A stretch of 64,000 nt of DNA, taken from NCBI GenBank assembly GCA_037447655.1, contig JBBHKE010000886.1:1-64000 (forward strand), in the 5' to 3' direction. Within the stretch, counting starts at the first letter, position 1; every line of letters begins with the position of its first letter. The notes beneath the pieces are model-generated. The model worked only from the letters and a program-made list of their open reading frames with translations. It had not been told where the DNA came from and did no database searches. The position numbers and the translations under genes were made by a program. Of the stretch, positions 24,401-46,200 are shown one piece after another. This stretch comes from Zygnema cylindricum (Eukaryota > Streptophyta > Zygnematophyceae > Zygnematales > Zygnemataceae).

Positions 24401-26167
24401 GGAAAATGACTGAAAACATTGTTTACAAAGTGTCCTCCTTTTTGGTGGATATGGCATGGAACATACTTCTATTCTCATCCATACTATTGAATTAGACACA
24501 TGCAACTGATTCCAGATTTTCTGTCTGGTTTTTCTTTGTTTTGCTTTGTTTTGATTTTTTATTCTTTTTTTTGGTTTGTATGGCAGGTTTCCCACCTTTA
24601 TGAAGTGGTCCCTCCCATACTTTTGGCCGGTGGAAAGGTAAGTACTATCTTTGTGCTTTTGTCGTCTTGTATTTTTTGTACATTTTTGTGCCTCCAGCCC
24701 TCTTGCCAGGCTCTGTCTGAGGAGTTTTTTTGTCGTTTTTCTTAACTGTTACTTTTATAGAAACGAAGGAAACCTCTTTTTTTTCTCTTTGTGTCTAATT
24801 TACGGTACTGGAACTAATGATCATGCCTCATGTTAATAAGAAGGATGTACTTAGGTTGATTATTATAAGTGCGGTTATGGTAATATAAAGGGAGATATTT
24901 GTTATTCATTGATGTATTTATCTATTTGCTTACGACCTTTCTCCTTTTTCTCCTCTATCTGGTTATTCCTCACTACAGGTAAAGAATCCATGGCCCAATG
25001 TGGATGCTCACAGTGGAGTTTTGCTTCAATACTACGGCATGACTGAGTCAAAGTAAGCTCTTCAATTGCAACACTTTGCTTATGGAACCTCCCTCTCTGC
25101 CCTCTCTCTGTGTTTATATTATATATAAGTTGTATGCAAAAACAGCAATTTTGAAACCAAATTTCTTCTCGTGTTCAATGTTTTCAAAGTATTCAACACA
25201 CCTGTATATATGCATGTCATAAATTATGGCTGGAAAATGCAAAGTCTGGCTGTCAGAACGCTTCCTTTTTGAAATAAATTAGGTTTTTGAGAGGAATTTG
25301 TTGAAACCATACGTTGTGGAATTGCTCGAAATGTCATCAGTGTGGTTTTCTAACATATGGATCGTCAAATGTTTTTTAGTTGAAGATCGTGTGTTTTGGA
25401 TTTCCTAATATGTATATTTTGCAAATTTGTGATACAAATTGTTGTAACATATATTAACGGTCATATATTAACGATTTTCTTTTTGTATTGTCTGGTTGTT
25501 TTCAGCTACTACACAGTTCTTTTTGGAGTAGCTCGAGCCATGGGAACCCTGTCACAGGTAAGTGGTCACTTTGGTCCTTGAAACTACTTCATTTAAATTT
25601 GTACACGTGTCAGACTGTTAAGGATTCAACATTTACCAACATTAGTGTGGACATTTTGCTATATTTTTTTCCAAATCTGCCAGTGAACACTATTTTATGT
25701 GGAGGGTTTAGGTGACATGCAGTCCATATTGATTCAATGGTCGTACCAAACAAAATATTCTGGTCTTAATTTAGAAACCATCAATATAACTTCGCTTTAA
25801 AGAAAAAAAGGGTTCATATATATTAGGCTGAAATGGTGTACCGAAAGCTTTTTCCTTCACCCAATGAAGTAACAGGTGTTTGCCACACAAGGGAAATAGA
25901 ATATTTCAAAAAAAATCTTGGGGTTTTTTATCTTTGAAAACAGTTATGTTTCGGTCCCGTCTTTCGTCTGCATCTTCTCTTGCTTGGATTTGGTTTGTCG
26001 AAACTACCTTCCCTTACTTCGATCTCATTTGGCTAAAGTATTTATTATCCTTTGGGATTTTGCAGCTCATATGGGATCGAGCCCTTGGACTTCCCATTGA
26101 GCGTCCCAAGAGTATGACTTCGCAGTGGATCGAGGAATATGCCCAAAAGAAAACCATGGCAGCTTGA
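15477..26167 (+). CDS. CSY4: mitochondrial citrate synthase, 19 exons, intact
   Basis: Condenses acetyl-CoA and oxaloacetate to citrate in the mitochondrial matrix (TCA cycle). Exons: 15477-15530, 16490-16552, 17158-17199, 17492-17557, 17879-17944, 18761-18874, 19317-19380, 20187-20269, 20644-20693, 21537-21614, 21967-22095, 22466-22508, 22751-22837, 23076-23177, 23539-23646, 24587-24637, 24979-25052, 25506-25557, 26066-26167. All introns are GT-AG, phases agree at every junction, and they total 1428 bases (475 residues), the length of plant mitochondrial enzymes. Residues 1-40 are Arg/Lys/Ser-rich with no acid until exon 2, as in a presequence. Active-site residues are present: His308 in GPLHGLANQ, His354 in [16 protein letters not shown] and Asp409 in NVDAHSG, plus the substrate loop [10 protein letters not shown] in exon 12. 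It resembles the mitochondrial rather than the peroxisomal plant type, and it has no C-terminal peroxisomal signal (ends TMAA). The symbol follows the plant mitochondrial enzyme. Confidence 0.97.
19513..19600. repeat. possible solo end of a TATCG-rich hAT-type MITE
   Basis: TAGTGTTGTGTATCGGT followed by TATCGCGATAAC and other TATCG words resembles the terminal repeat TAGTGTTGGGTATCGGG of the MITE at 44505. No matching right end or target duplication is visible. It lies in intron 7 of citrate synthase. Confidence 0.35.
19988..20058. repeat. 17-bp tandem repeat, 4 copies
   Basis: Four copies of TTTTTTTCACCTTTTTCG-like units in intron 7 of citrate synthase, upstream of the exon-8 acceptor (20186). 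Confidence 0.85.
21700..21908. repeat. CTTCTTC-type pyrimidine tract
   Basis: About 200 bases of C/T-rich sequence on the sense strand in intron 10 of citrate synthase, ending 58 bases before the exon-11 acceptor (21966). Confidence 0.85.
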
Positions 26168-26298
26168 AGGGAACCGTCGTCTTTATCCCTTATTGAGTCT
26201 CGGTTAAGCCGCACTTAATAAGTCTAAATCGGTCGGTTGTATAATGGTTGTTTGCGACGGTGAAGGCTCGAAACGTTTTCGCCGTTTGGTTCCATGGA

Positions 26299-26304
26299 AA
26301 TAAA
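26299..26304 (+). terminator. possible poly(A) signal AATAAA of citrate synthase
   Basis: AATAAA 131 bases after the citrate synthase stop codon. Position and sequence fit a near-upstream polyadenylation element; usage cannot be seen. Confidence 0.4.
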
Positions 26305-26329
26305 GTTTGTGTGTGCCGAAGGCAAAGAT

Positions 26330-27868
26330 AAAACATAGATGGTTTTGACAAGAAATGTTAGGTTTAACCGAAATCTTAGGATCGATAATATTTGGTTTCA
26401 CCAAGAAGTAAAGGTTTTTCCACATTCTTGAGATCGAGAAGTTCATGGTCTGACAAAGAATTTCAGGTTTAACCAAAATATAATGTTGAATCAAGAATTT
26501 CAAGTCTAACCAAAGGACTAAGCTTGAATAGTGAAGTTAATAGGGATTTTCGAGTTCAACAGCCAATAGTCAAAAAGATAGGCTTAGTTCTTGGTCCTTT
26601 CGGGATATCGTAACTTGATGTAAGAACTTGTGAAGGCTCGTAATTAATTTTCACAAGTTGACCATTTGTTGGGTATGAGTTGACTATGGCTTTGAATATG
26701 GGTGCGGATGACTAGAGTGTGATAAGTAGTCCAGTGTTATTGCCCGACTGCTGTACTTACGCCTTTGGAATTAAAACAACTGGAGTGGACTCCATTTTGC
26801 GTAACGAAAATTTGGTTAAAAATAGAATATTACCTTTTCTTTGAAGGTAGGTTTAAATGTGCGTATTACTTTTGCAGGATGATTGTACAACCGTATTTTG
26901 TTCTTTAGTGCATAATCGACGGTTTATTCGGTGAGGAACAGAATTAGGAAATCCATAAAGGTGGTTGGATGACCATGTGATTTGCAATACGATTATCGAT
27001 AATTGACATTGAGACCGCCTACCTGTTATCTACTTGACTTGGTTAAAACATTTTTGCGTGAACGTGATTTAGAGGTATCTACATTGGTAATAATCTCCTC
27101 GTTGTGTTTTACTAGATAATGTGACGGTAAAACCATTTGGGTGCAAATAAAACGAAAAGCCAAACACGACCCTAAAACTGAACAATGAAATAAGCGAACT
27201 AGAAGTGAAAAGCAACACAGATTCAACACACAAAAACATACAAAGGGTGTGGAAAACGTAAGCACGAAAACAACAGCAAACATATGTATAGAAAACGATA
27301 TCAAGCTTATGCCTAAAAAAATAGAACATCGTGAAAAGGAACTTAGCCAATCCTCAAGCTTGACAGGGCACGCTTAGGAAGATCAACAACACATTGACGA
27401 TCCATATTTGCAACAACAAATTGAAGGAGTACAAAAGCTTCCACAGGTTTGAAACCCACTGAGAAACTTCGGCGAAAAAAATAACGTCGAAGACAAAGAG
27501 ACACGAGGACATAATACGGAGGGTTCGCAGAGCCCCACTTCTCAAAAAAATGTTGAGCGAGGGAGAGAGAAAAAAGAGAGGGCGAGAGGGAGAGAGAGAG
27601 AGAGAGAGAATTCGATTCTCAAAGGGGGGAAGAGAGGGAGCCAAGGAGTGTGAGAGCGAATGAAGTTGGAGAGGTTACTCCTGCTTCCTGTCCGTACGGA
27701 AACGTCACACTCAAAAGATACAGGGAAAACGACAAAATGGGGCGAGAAAAATGAGTGGAGAGAGCGTGGGGAGAGTACTGTAACTGTAGTAGTCCGACAG
27801 ATACGACAAAAATGCAAAAATGAGAAAAAAAAACGAAGAAAATTGATTTGAATTCGAAAAAGAAAAAG

Positions 27869-27901
<33 letters not shown>

Positions 27902-29675
27902 AGTCGAGGCAAAGTGGCAAACGTTGCGACGTTGGGGAGGTTACAGGTTTGAACGAAAAACAACTAAACGACAAAAGTGTACGGATTATTTGTAATTTTT
28001 TCGGGAAAATAAAATAAAAGTACGCGTTCTAGCCGACTGGGGATTAGTTGACACGTGTCTTTCAAACGTGCCATTGCGGCAAAAAAATCTGATTTGTCGG
28101 GTGTACGGAAGCGGATTTTTTTTATAGATGTACGGACGGATGAAGTATTTTATAAAATGTGTACGATTTAGTGCGCGTTTCGCGGGGACGGTTTCAACGT
28201 TTTCTTTTTTTATTCAGTTTTTGTCCTTTCTTTTCTTTTGTACTTTGAATGTTTTCTTCTTTTTTCGTTTTTTTTTACGAAACGTATTTTACGGCGGAAG
28301 TTGTTTGTCGAAAATTAAATAAAAATTACGAAAAAAAAAAATGTTAGTGCTTTTAACTTTTTCATACCGTTAAGGTTTCCGCAAAAGGTTGCGAGATATA
28401 AACGGGCGTTCCGAAAATTTCGGGAGAAAAATTAATACATTTTGTCTTTAGCGACCAGTTCGCAAAGAAAATGGTTGTTTTGTACGGATATTGGGCTGCT
28501 AGTCGTTTTGTGGAACAAATATTTGTCTTTTCCGGTCGGTGGTACGACGGCAGTCGGCATTTGTCGTTTATTAGAGCACGTCATTGGATGAATCGTACGG
28601 ATTATAGTATTTGGTGTCACGAGGATGTCGTTTTAAAAATCTGTAGTAAGTATATGCGCAGAAAAGAAACATAATTGTACGGTGAGACCATTTATTTAAT
28701 TTAAAAAGTACGCAAAAAGAAGCTGATTAGCAAGTGGAGTAACTCCGTACATAAAGTGTACTTTTTATGGGTTTTCGCTTTAATAGCCAAGAAACATAAC
28801 GGCAGAAAAAGACGTAAGTTATTAATAGTGCGTACTTTTCAAACTTTAACTGCATGGTGAAACGTTGACGTTTTTAAGTCTAATTAATTCACACGAATTA
28901 TGCCACGTCAACATATGCCCAAACGACAAAATTTGACTTCAACGAGAACGGCAGCACACTCGCTGTGAATTTGAGATCGTTCAAATGTCGGCAGCTCAAT
29001 GAAGCGCTAGAATCCAATTATGTACGAAATCCACGTGGCGGAAAGACCCGGAGCTGCCTATTTTTTGAATACTTAAAGCTTTTTTGTCGGTGCCCACAAA
29101 CCGACAAACTCAAGGTCACTATTGTACATTTTTGGTCCAAAAAAACGACAACTGGCAGTCCTATTTTAAACCCAGAGTCATATTTTTCGTCTTGCAGACT
29201 TAATTTTAGATTTTTCCTACATGACAAAATAATACCAGATTTGTGACGTAGCATGTAAACAGCCACTAGGAATGTAAAATGTTTTTAGGGTTTTTCTCCA
29301 TGATATAAAATCCAGCTAGATGACAAAAATTTCCAAGCCTCCATGGAACCATCCGTACACTTTTTAGACCATCCGTACATTTTTAACCATCCGTACATTT
29401 TTAAGAGAACGTGCTTACGGTTTAGCAGAAATTTGTCGTGTTGCGGTATCGAACTGTAACTGCTGAATTTTGGTTTGGCGTATCTGGATATCCGTCGTTT
29501 TGTCAGCGCGATTTACGTTTTCCAGGTTCGACTATAGTGTACGGACTTACGACTATGCGCTAATCTGACGAAATATCGGGGAGGAATCGGGCGATTTTTT
29601 CTGGCTGGGTCTTTACCGTAAAAGCCGCACATCGAACTGAAAATAGTGAAAGGAAAAAATAAAAATAGGAGTGGC
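26330..29675. other. intergenic, no recognised gene
   Basis: 26330-26530 has degenerate repeats of AAGAATTTCAGGTTTAACC. 27565-27610 is GA-rich and 27855-27900 is an A run. 28000-29600 is rich in GTACGG/CCGTAC words, as in the MITEs of this window. 29346-29405 has three copies of CCATCCGTACATTTTTAA. Short open frames (for example 28471-28674 plus, 27354-27470 minus) match nothing I know. Old transposon debris is likely. Confidence 0.5.
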
Positions 29676-29678
29676 TAA

Positions 29679-30482
29679 GGGTAACCTTCCATCAGGCGAA
29701 AAGGGGGGTTGTTTACTGGAGAAAGTACCTTTCGTATTATGCCGTACTGTTTTTTTTTTTTTTTTTTACAATACATGTTTACAAAAAATTCGTTAAGATT
29801 CTCCAGACTTTATGGCGAAAACTCCCACCGTCCGATTTTGAATTCTCGACTCAAACGCCCCTTCTATCCTGTACCTGGCGAGTCTCCTCCGACTGTCCTC
29901 AGGAGGACACTTTGCGCTTACTGGACGTGTGTATTGGTCCACTTGTAAAAACAGAGTCGATCCACGACGGACGTGAAGTTATAAGCTTACATGTGGCAAA
30001 TAGCGTGTACCTACTGACGTCGAAGCCACCCTGTTCGACGACAAAATCTTGTAGGACATCCTGTCACGCCTCCGCTATAAATGTGCACAATCAAGTACAG
30101 ACAAAAACTTGGTTGTAAGACATCGTGTCACGCCTCCTTTATAAATGTGCAAAATCAAGTACAGTACAGCACATGCCATCTCCTCGGTTTTCGTGGCCGT
30201 TGGTACAACAACAAATACAAGAACGTTCAGGTTGTACATTAGCGTCACGCTACTAGATATTTTAATCGGCGTCCGCCCGTACAGATACGCAGTCGAAATT
30301 TTGTACTTTTCGAAACTTTCAATATTCCTGGCCGGCTCAACAGGATCCTACGTGGTACCAATCGAAATCCAACATGTAAGCATTTTTTGCTTTACTGCCA
30401 CGACCTGATGGAAAAGTGTTAAGTTTTACTGCCGGTAAACGTGACCGTACAATTACTGGGAACGCCTGATGGGAGGTTACCC
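29679..30482. mobile_element. Harbinger-type MITE, 804 bp
   Basis: Left end GGGTAACCTTCCATCAGGCG and right end (reverse complement) GGGTAACCTCCCATCAGGCG are near-perfect inverted repeats, with TAA on both sides (29676-29678 and 30483-30485). No transposase is encoded. A T-run lies near 29751-29768 and a 64-bp direct duplication (GTCACGCCTCC...) at 30060-30170. It belongs to the same family as the element at 62875. Confidence 0.88.
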
Positions 30483-30485
30483 TAA

Positions 30486-32200
30486 TAGATCATTTACCTT
30501 TTACTATCGTACAATTTTGATAGGGTAACTATACGATCAAAGTTTTACCCTCATTTTTATGTAAATCGTATAATTTGTACAATTTTCGGGGCAAACCTAC
30601 TTAGGATTTGCCCAATAAAAAAACTATTTGCCCTCAACATTTAGAGCAAATTCATTCAATATAATCACCCTATGGAACAATTTCTATGTTTTCCTTTCTT
30701 TCCACCTCACCACCTTCCATATGCTTTTCTTTCATTAGTTGACCATGTTAGGTTACACAACTGTGCCCCTTCTCCACTTTTTCCACCAAATATCCCAAAC
30801 CCAACTAAACAATTTTACAATGTCCGAGATCTCAAACTTATTTATCTCAAACTTATTTTGCAATCGGGACAAGTCACGCCCGCCATATAAGAGTTGTCGC
30901 CGATTCGTTTGGCGGTCCTTCCTTGATAACCCTTCTTTTCTCATTTTGGACTATATTACGTCCAATCCTACCAATGAGGAAATGGCTCTTGTTCATGACC
31001 TTGATGTCGTGGGAGCTTAAGATTTGCTATTCGTTCATCCTAAGCTACACACCTGAATCCATATAGTCGTTGAGACTTCTCCTTTTATCTCACATTTACT
31101 ATGATCGGATTAATGCAACTTGTTGGCACCTCTCCTAGTGTTTTCTCTCTGGCTTCTTCTCCTACCGGCTCGTGGAGGAGATAGTGGGGCTCGTGAGATT
31201 GCGGCTCGCTGTAGCCTTTTTCCTGGAAGTGATTAGTAAGCCTCTTGATGAGAACAAGGATCCTTTTCCTAGTGCTTTCGTAAAAACCCCTTGTCCACCT
31301 ACATCTTTGGATGTTCCTTCGTCGTACCAACATGTTGTTATGTTTAGGTCGTACTGTTGATTTTTCTCGGGCGATCGAAGCCTTGTAACCGTTCACACTT
31401 GCTCTTGTGACTTTTTTGACAATCGAGGTCTTTCGAGCTCTCCATCCGCAAACTCCCAACTTACCATGCACCTTCACCCAACTCTCTTGTTTGCTTGTGT
31501 GACCGAGTCTTTTGCCCGAAGACGTCCATTTATTTCATTTAATAATTTTAAAACACGACACGACATTGATTGCGATACTATGTTGGACTACTATTTCTTT
31601 GGTGGGGTGTTTTGTTCTTTGGACGTTTCACATGTTATATCTTCGTGGCGCGGCAATACTGTGTTGCTCGATGGTACACGATGTACTTTTGGTGACATTT
31701 TTTTGGGGAACCTAGTTACAGTCGATGATCTCGCAGGTCAACATGTCGGAACGGCCTCGCATGATGCTGTGAGGAAGGAGCATGATTTTGCACACCCCAT
31801 GTTGTGGATGACTTCATTCTCCTGTTTTGCTCGATGGTGATTAGCGTGTTTTTGGTGACGTTGTTGCAATAGTACTTCAGGAGAATTGACATGTGGGAGT
31901 CGTCGCATGTGAGAAGGTGAAGCTTGATTATGCACACCAAGTTGTGGATAACTTTATCCTAAGGTGGTTGATATAATTGTTTGGGATATGCGTTGGATGT
32001 GTTGCTCTCTATTTGTGGTTGGTGTTCTTTGAGAGGAGGGACCTTCACAACCCTCGTGCTTCTACCCTTGCTTTTTTATATCGCCAAGGTTTACGAGTGG
32101 CTTCACAACGAGTGAAAGCTTCTATCTTCCTCCAATGTGCTATTAGTGTTATGGATCCTCGTCATGTCCAAAACTCCCGCAGGGTGCTCCACTGAGCCCA
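30486..32200. other. unassigned, degraded coding-like stretch
   Basis: From about 30890 to 32200 base composition becomes balanced and several interrupted frames (31466-31840 plus is the longest) look protein-like but contain many stops. Two diverged copies of a segment (CATGATTTTGCACACC at 31781 and CTTGATTATGCACACC at 31923) point to an old internal repeat. I do not recognise a family. A decayed retroelement or gene fragment is the likeliest explanation. Confidence 0.4.
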
Positions 32201-32226
32201 AGGGATTTAAAGGCTCGCTTCTACTA

Positions 32227-32425
32227 CACCGTCGATCGTATTTAGCGTGTAGAAATTATTAGAGTAAAGAAAAAATTAGCGTCATTAATTCTAATTCAGT
32301 GCCAGGAGACGTGGCAAATTATGGTCCACGTCCTTAAATAGCGTCATTTATTCTATTTAAGGTTCAAGGGTCAAAATTTAGGGGCGCCGAATTAGTGTTC
32401 AACACGCTAAATACGATCGACGGTG
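32227..32425. mobile_element. mariner-like (Stowaway-type) MITE, 199 bp
   Basis: Inverted ends CACCGTCGATCGTATTTAGCG and its exact reverse complement at the right, flanked by TA on both sides (32225-32226, 32426-32427). Too short to code. The ends resemble those of the MITE that encloses the Copia element (51517-57647). Confidence 0.85.
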
Positions 32426-32801
32426 TATTGTAACGTACAGAACATTGCAGTAACGTATCGTATGGCGTAAAGTGCAGTGCACCGCGTATCGTATCGTGTC
32501 GCTATGTTGCAGACTTGCAGCGCTACAGTACTGCTTTTTTCTCCCCCATCAGATTTTGAAGCAGGTGTTCTTCCTCGTGCACGTTTCGAATTCCCAGTGG
32601 GGATTTGCGGCTATAACCGTTTAAACGTGAAAACTCATGCCCTTTCAGCGCAACCGTCGGATGCTCCATCCGACAGAGTGTGCACGATAAACAAAATTTA
32701 AACTTTAAAGGTCGAAAAAAGGAAAGCATTCGAAATTTTGAACAACGGTTGTCGCCTTTCGCGGTGCACTTTTCCTGTTTTCGGAGCTTGGGACACGTGG
32801 C

Positions 32802-41574
<8,773 letters not shown>

Positions 41575-43217
41575 GGGTCGAAGGTCGTTTTGCGGGGTGG
41601 TATTTTTTGGTGTTATTTTTTCGGTGTTTTTTATTTTAGAGAATTAGGGTTTTTAAGGTTTTGTTGGTTTGCTGTTAGGTAGGATTTGTTTAATTTTGTT
41701 AATTTATTTGATTGTTTGTTTAAGAGGTGTGTCGAGGTTGTCGTTGTTTTATGTGCCTCAAAGATAAATTGTAAAAGCTTTGTTAAAGGAAAAGGCAAAA
41801 AGCTTTTCTTAAGAGGAAGGACCAAATATGTGCGATGGTAAACCATTGAAGTATAATGGAAACAGAAAAAAAAAGGCAAAACAATTGTGAAAAATGTTTC
41901 ACAAGATCAAACAACATATAGGATGTTTAGTTGACATTTCACAAAGCTCTAATGATTTTATTAGCGATAATTAGCAGGTTGTTTCTATGTTGATTTGTGA
42001 TTTAAAAGGTTTGGGATTTAAATTAATCCCTCGTGTGAAAGTTTTGTAGCTCTTTTTGTTCCTTTTTTTTTCCAAATGTTGGCGAATTGCAAAAAAAAAA
42101 CGGAAGATTTTATTCCTTGGAACAAAAGTCAGGTTAAATACGTATGAATGTACGAATAAGTTTATATATAAATTCAAGACACAAGTGCCCAATCAAATAT
42201 TTTATTTCTTATGAATTTTGTGTTTCTGAAATTTTGAGACATCAGTCAAAAATTTAGGGGACGAGGAGGATAGAGCAAAACGTAATTTGAAAGAATCGTG
42301 ATTCAAAATCTTTTACTCGCAAAGCTGGAAATGTATAAAGACCATAAGGAAACCTTCCTGTTTTGTAAATCAGCAAACTAACAGAAGAAAATGAGAAAAA
42401 AATGAGAAAAAACGAGTTTTGTGGCGGGTTGGTGAGAATGAGAGGAGGTCGCAAGAGATACTTTGGAGTGAAAAAATAAATAAAAATGTACCGACATTCA
42501 TCCCAGTGAATGTGCAGATGTGAAAAGGTTTTGGAAGGAACTTAAGTCAAGAATAAGTTTAAAGGGGATGGAAACATGTTCTGCAACTCAAAAAAGCCAT
42601 AGCGGACGCAAATTCAGAGATACATTTGGGACAAAATTCAGTACAAAGGTTTGAGATTTGCAATTGTTTACATGGTTATGAGGCTGCTTTAATTTCCTTT
42701 TTCTTTTTTTCAAATATTGGATAATGACAGCCGTCGAACTGTTAATAAAAAAAAACAAATGGTTTTTAAATTTGGTGCGAAATCAGGTTGAATATTTGTG
42801 AATGTTGACGCACTTAATTACTGAAGTTCACTGAAATTGCACATTCGTGTTTTATATTTTTTACGGATTGTCTCGTCTGTCTTTAGAAGATGGGAAGTAA
42901 TAAGACTATTTTAGATCAGTCAAAAATAAGGACGAGAATGATAATCCAAAATAAAAGATGAAAGGATCACGGGATGAGATCACTCGTTCTATTTACCGAA
43001 AACCATGGAGGATTTATTTTGCAAACAACCACTTGTTGGTATAAATACACACAATTGAGTTTTTCCCGAGCACAGAATGGAAACCTATTTTGCAATCCCG
43101 TGTTTCTCTCCCTCCCTCTTCTCCCCTTTCCCATTCACCCTCTCCCCCTCTCTCTCTCCCCTCCTCTCCCCCTCTCCCTCCCTCTCTCCCTCTCCCCCTC
43201 TCTTCCTGTCCCTTAAC
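41575..43217. other. intergenic between convergent GT37 genes
   Basis: AT-rich sequence containing the 3' flanks of both fucosyltransferase genes. A CT tract (43095-43212) ends at the stop of the minus-strand gene. No other gene is seen. Confidence 0.6.
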
Positions 43218-46200
43218 TCATCCAGCTCCCTCCGCAATTATTTGCAGATAAGTCGATAAATCCGCCGTACAAGCTCTCACGTACTCCGGTTGCCCGAAAA
43301 GCAGGTCGACTCCCGGCGGAGCGCACGGCCTTTTTTTGGCGGCTTGCGCGCAGGGGTCGATCGAATTGGATCGCGTACAAATCGGCTTGCCGTTCAAATT
43401 CCAGACGGCCTCCTTCATATATTTCAGCCGTCCCATCGGGCGCCGCGCGATGTTCATAACGAACGGCCGGATGCCCGCGAGAGCCGCGGCGAGGGCTCCG
43501 AAGGTGGAGAGAGAGCTCGTCTGAATCTCGTCGCAGAAACTCAAAATCCAAACGTCCACCATGGCGAGGGAGTGGTGCTCGAGGTCGAATCGCTCCCTTC
43601 CGGAACTTGCTTCTCTGGAGAGGGAGAGGGAGGGAGAGGGAGGGGAAGGGAGTTAAGAGGAATAAGATAACATTTGTGCAGGAAAATGGGGCATTAGACA
43701 CGTTTTTTATTCAAAAATTCATTCACAATTAACCAAAGCCTGCCACATTTCACATTTCACTTGACACCTATCAAATAATTCATCATATGACTTAGCCTCA
43801 TTTCCTACTGTTGAAATCTTAAAAAAATCCTAAAATAAAGTTAAGAACGGACCCCATAAGAGTTTACTCACGAGTAAAAAAAGACGGAGGATCCATCGGA
43901 AGCGTAGCCATCTTTATATTCATTTTTCAAATAGTCCACATGGTCACCATGGAGAGAAGCCACGAAAACGGCAATTTGTTGCGGCTTTTCACCGGTCGAG
44001 GAAAATTTATTGTCATCCACACTATTTGTAGTTTGTAATTTTCTGGGAGCGGGTAAATATTGGCTCACATTTATGGCACAACCGAGAATTCTCTCATTGG
44101 CCCAATAATCATTTTCGGCGAAAGTTCGAACTTGTAGTCCAACTCGTTTGTCAGCCCATCTACAAAAAATATTTATCTGGATGTAAAATGTTGTTTCTTA
44201 TTTTAATTTACACATTCGTTGGTATAAAAGGAGTTTTTGTAATTTCAGATTTCGATACGAAAAGAATTTTGTTTAAGAATTGGGAACAGAAAAATTCAGA
44301 CATCAACTGCAACATAAAAAATAATTGAAGTTCACAAAATCATCGAATATATTTGAATCTTAGTTTTAATGTTTAAAATTCCGATTTTGACAAGTTATTA
44401 TGTGTGTCTGACTCAATTTTTGGAGCAAAACTATGAATCTCGGTGGTGAAGTTTACGTAAATATACAAAAATATGCGTAGACATATACCAAACGTACTTA
44501 TTAGTAGTGTTGGGTATCGGGTAATTTCATATCGCGATAATTTCGATATTCGATATATCGAATATCGATCGAGCAAACTTCTCGATATATCGTACTGAGA
44601 CCAACAAAAATCATCGCGATATATATCGCGATATATAGTATTTTTTAAATTTAATATTTTATATAATATGTTATTTTAGCGATGAAGACAAATTGTTTGA
44701 TACGCGACGTACGACGTGATTCTCGTTCCGTGACTTATGTGTGAAGACACGTGTTTTGAAAGAGATGGCCCCTGTACGGAAACCAGCGTACGGAAAACAG
44801 TATGCACAGGCTCCGCGCACAAAAATTGCAAAAAACTGCAGACACGTGCGACAGTGTCTGCCCATTCGCTTACCGTATTGGACTTTATTTCAAATCACCT
44901 CGCGAGGTGATTTGATGTAAAGTTTGAACATGTGTTGAAAGGACGCGAAAGTGGGTCGAAATGCGTTAAACGACAAATTGTATCACGCTAGACGACAAAC
45001 GACTGTACGTATAAAGTTTCGGGGTAACGCAACTTGTACGGTGGGAATTTCTATTTTTTGGTACGGCTGCGGATTTTCTCGTTTTTTTCTAAGTTATGGA
45101 GGAAAACGACAGAGAATAACTGTAACTTTAGCACATGCGAAAATACCCTTAAAGGTACAGTAGACGCCGCAAAATGTAACCGACAAAAAAATAATAATTC
45201 CGTAATTCATTTAGTACGTAAAGATTTCACATACGAAAAGGTCACGCTAATTAAGTCAAAGTATAATCTGAAAAAAAAAAATTGCAAACTGTTCTTTTCA
45301 TGCTTTCAGGCAGGAATACCTACCAATCGGCAGGCATTTTTGCAGGCATCTACCACTCTGCAGATTGGTAGCCATTACGGCTTATCCATTTCCAGCGACT
45401 AATATTATAGAAAGCTTACACTTTTAGTTTTCTCCATGGATCCCCAAGGGATGGGAGGAAGCATGGGAGGTGAAGAGGAAAATGACACTGAAATGCTTCC
45501 GGATATTTACTACCAGCTGCAGCAGCATTAGTTCTAGCAGCAGTAGCAAAAATAGTTATAATTTTTTGTTTTAAAAAGCCTCGATATATCGACGATACGC
45601 TATATCGGCGATATGTCGACGATATATCGCGATATTTAGTTTTGCGATATATCGATTATCGGGTACCTGAAATTAGATATATATCGAATATCGGCAAATG
45701 GTCCTCGATACCCAACACTACTTATTAGATACACAAAATTCACTAAAGTCCATATCCTTTTTCTCAAAAAGAAACCGATCATAAAAATTTCAACCAATAA
45801 TGAAGGTTCCGCAACACGTTTGCTAAGTCGAAAGAAAGACAAGTACAAAGAAAAACACCAAAACATTTTGCAAACTTGATAAAAATAAAAAAATAAACAA
45901 AATAAAAAAATAAAAGTGAAGTACCTGAGATGTGTGTTAAAAGCTTGAGTTATTCGATCCCAATAAGGGTTTCTTGGGTGTAAAAGATATCGTGCCAAAT
46001 GGGTATAAATAGCCCTACAGAGCAAGGTAAACAAAAAAAATGTGTCGTCGGGAACGTTGAATACTTAATTACTAGACAAGTAAAACGCAAAATTGGATAC
46101 AAAACGCATAGAAATCAAGCTTAGTTTTCTTGACGCAAATGTTTCCGATCCTTACACCATTTCGCCCGTCAGAGATGATAAAGAAGAGTCAAACTCAAGA

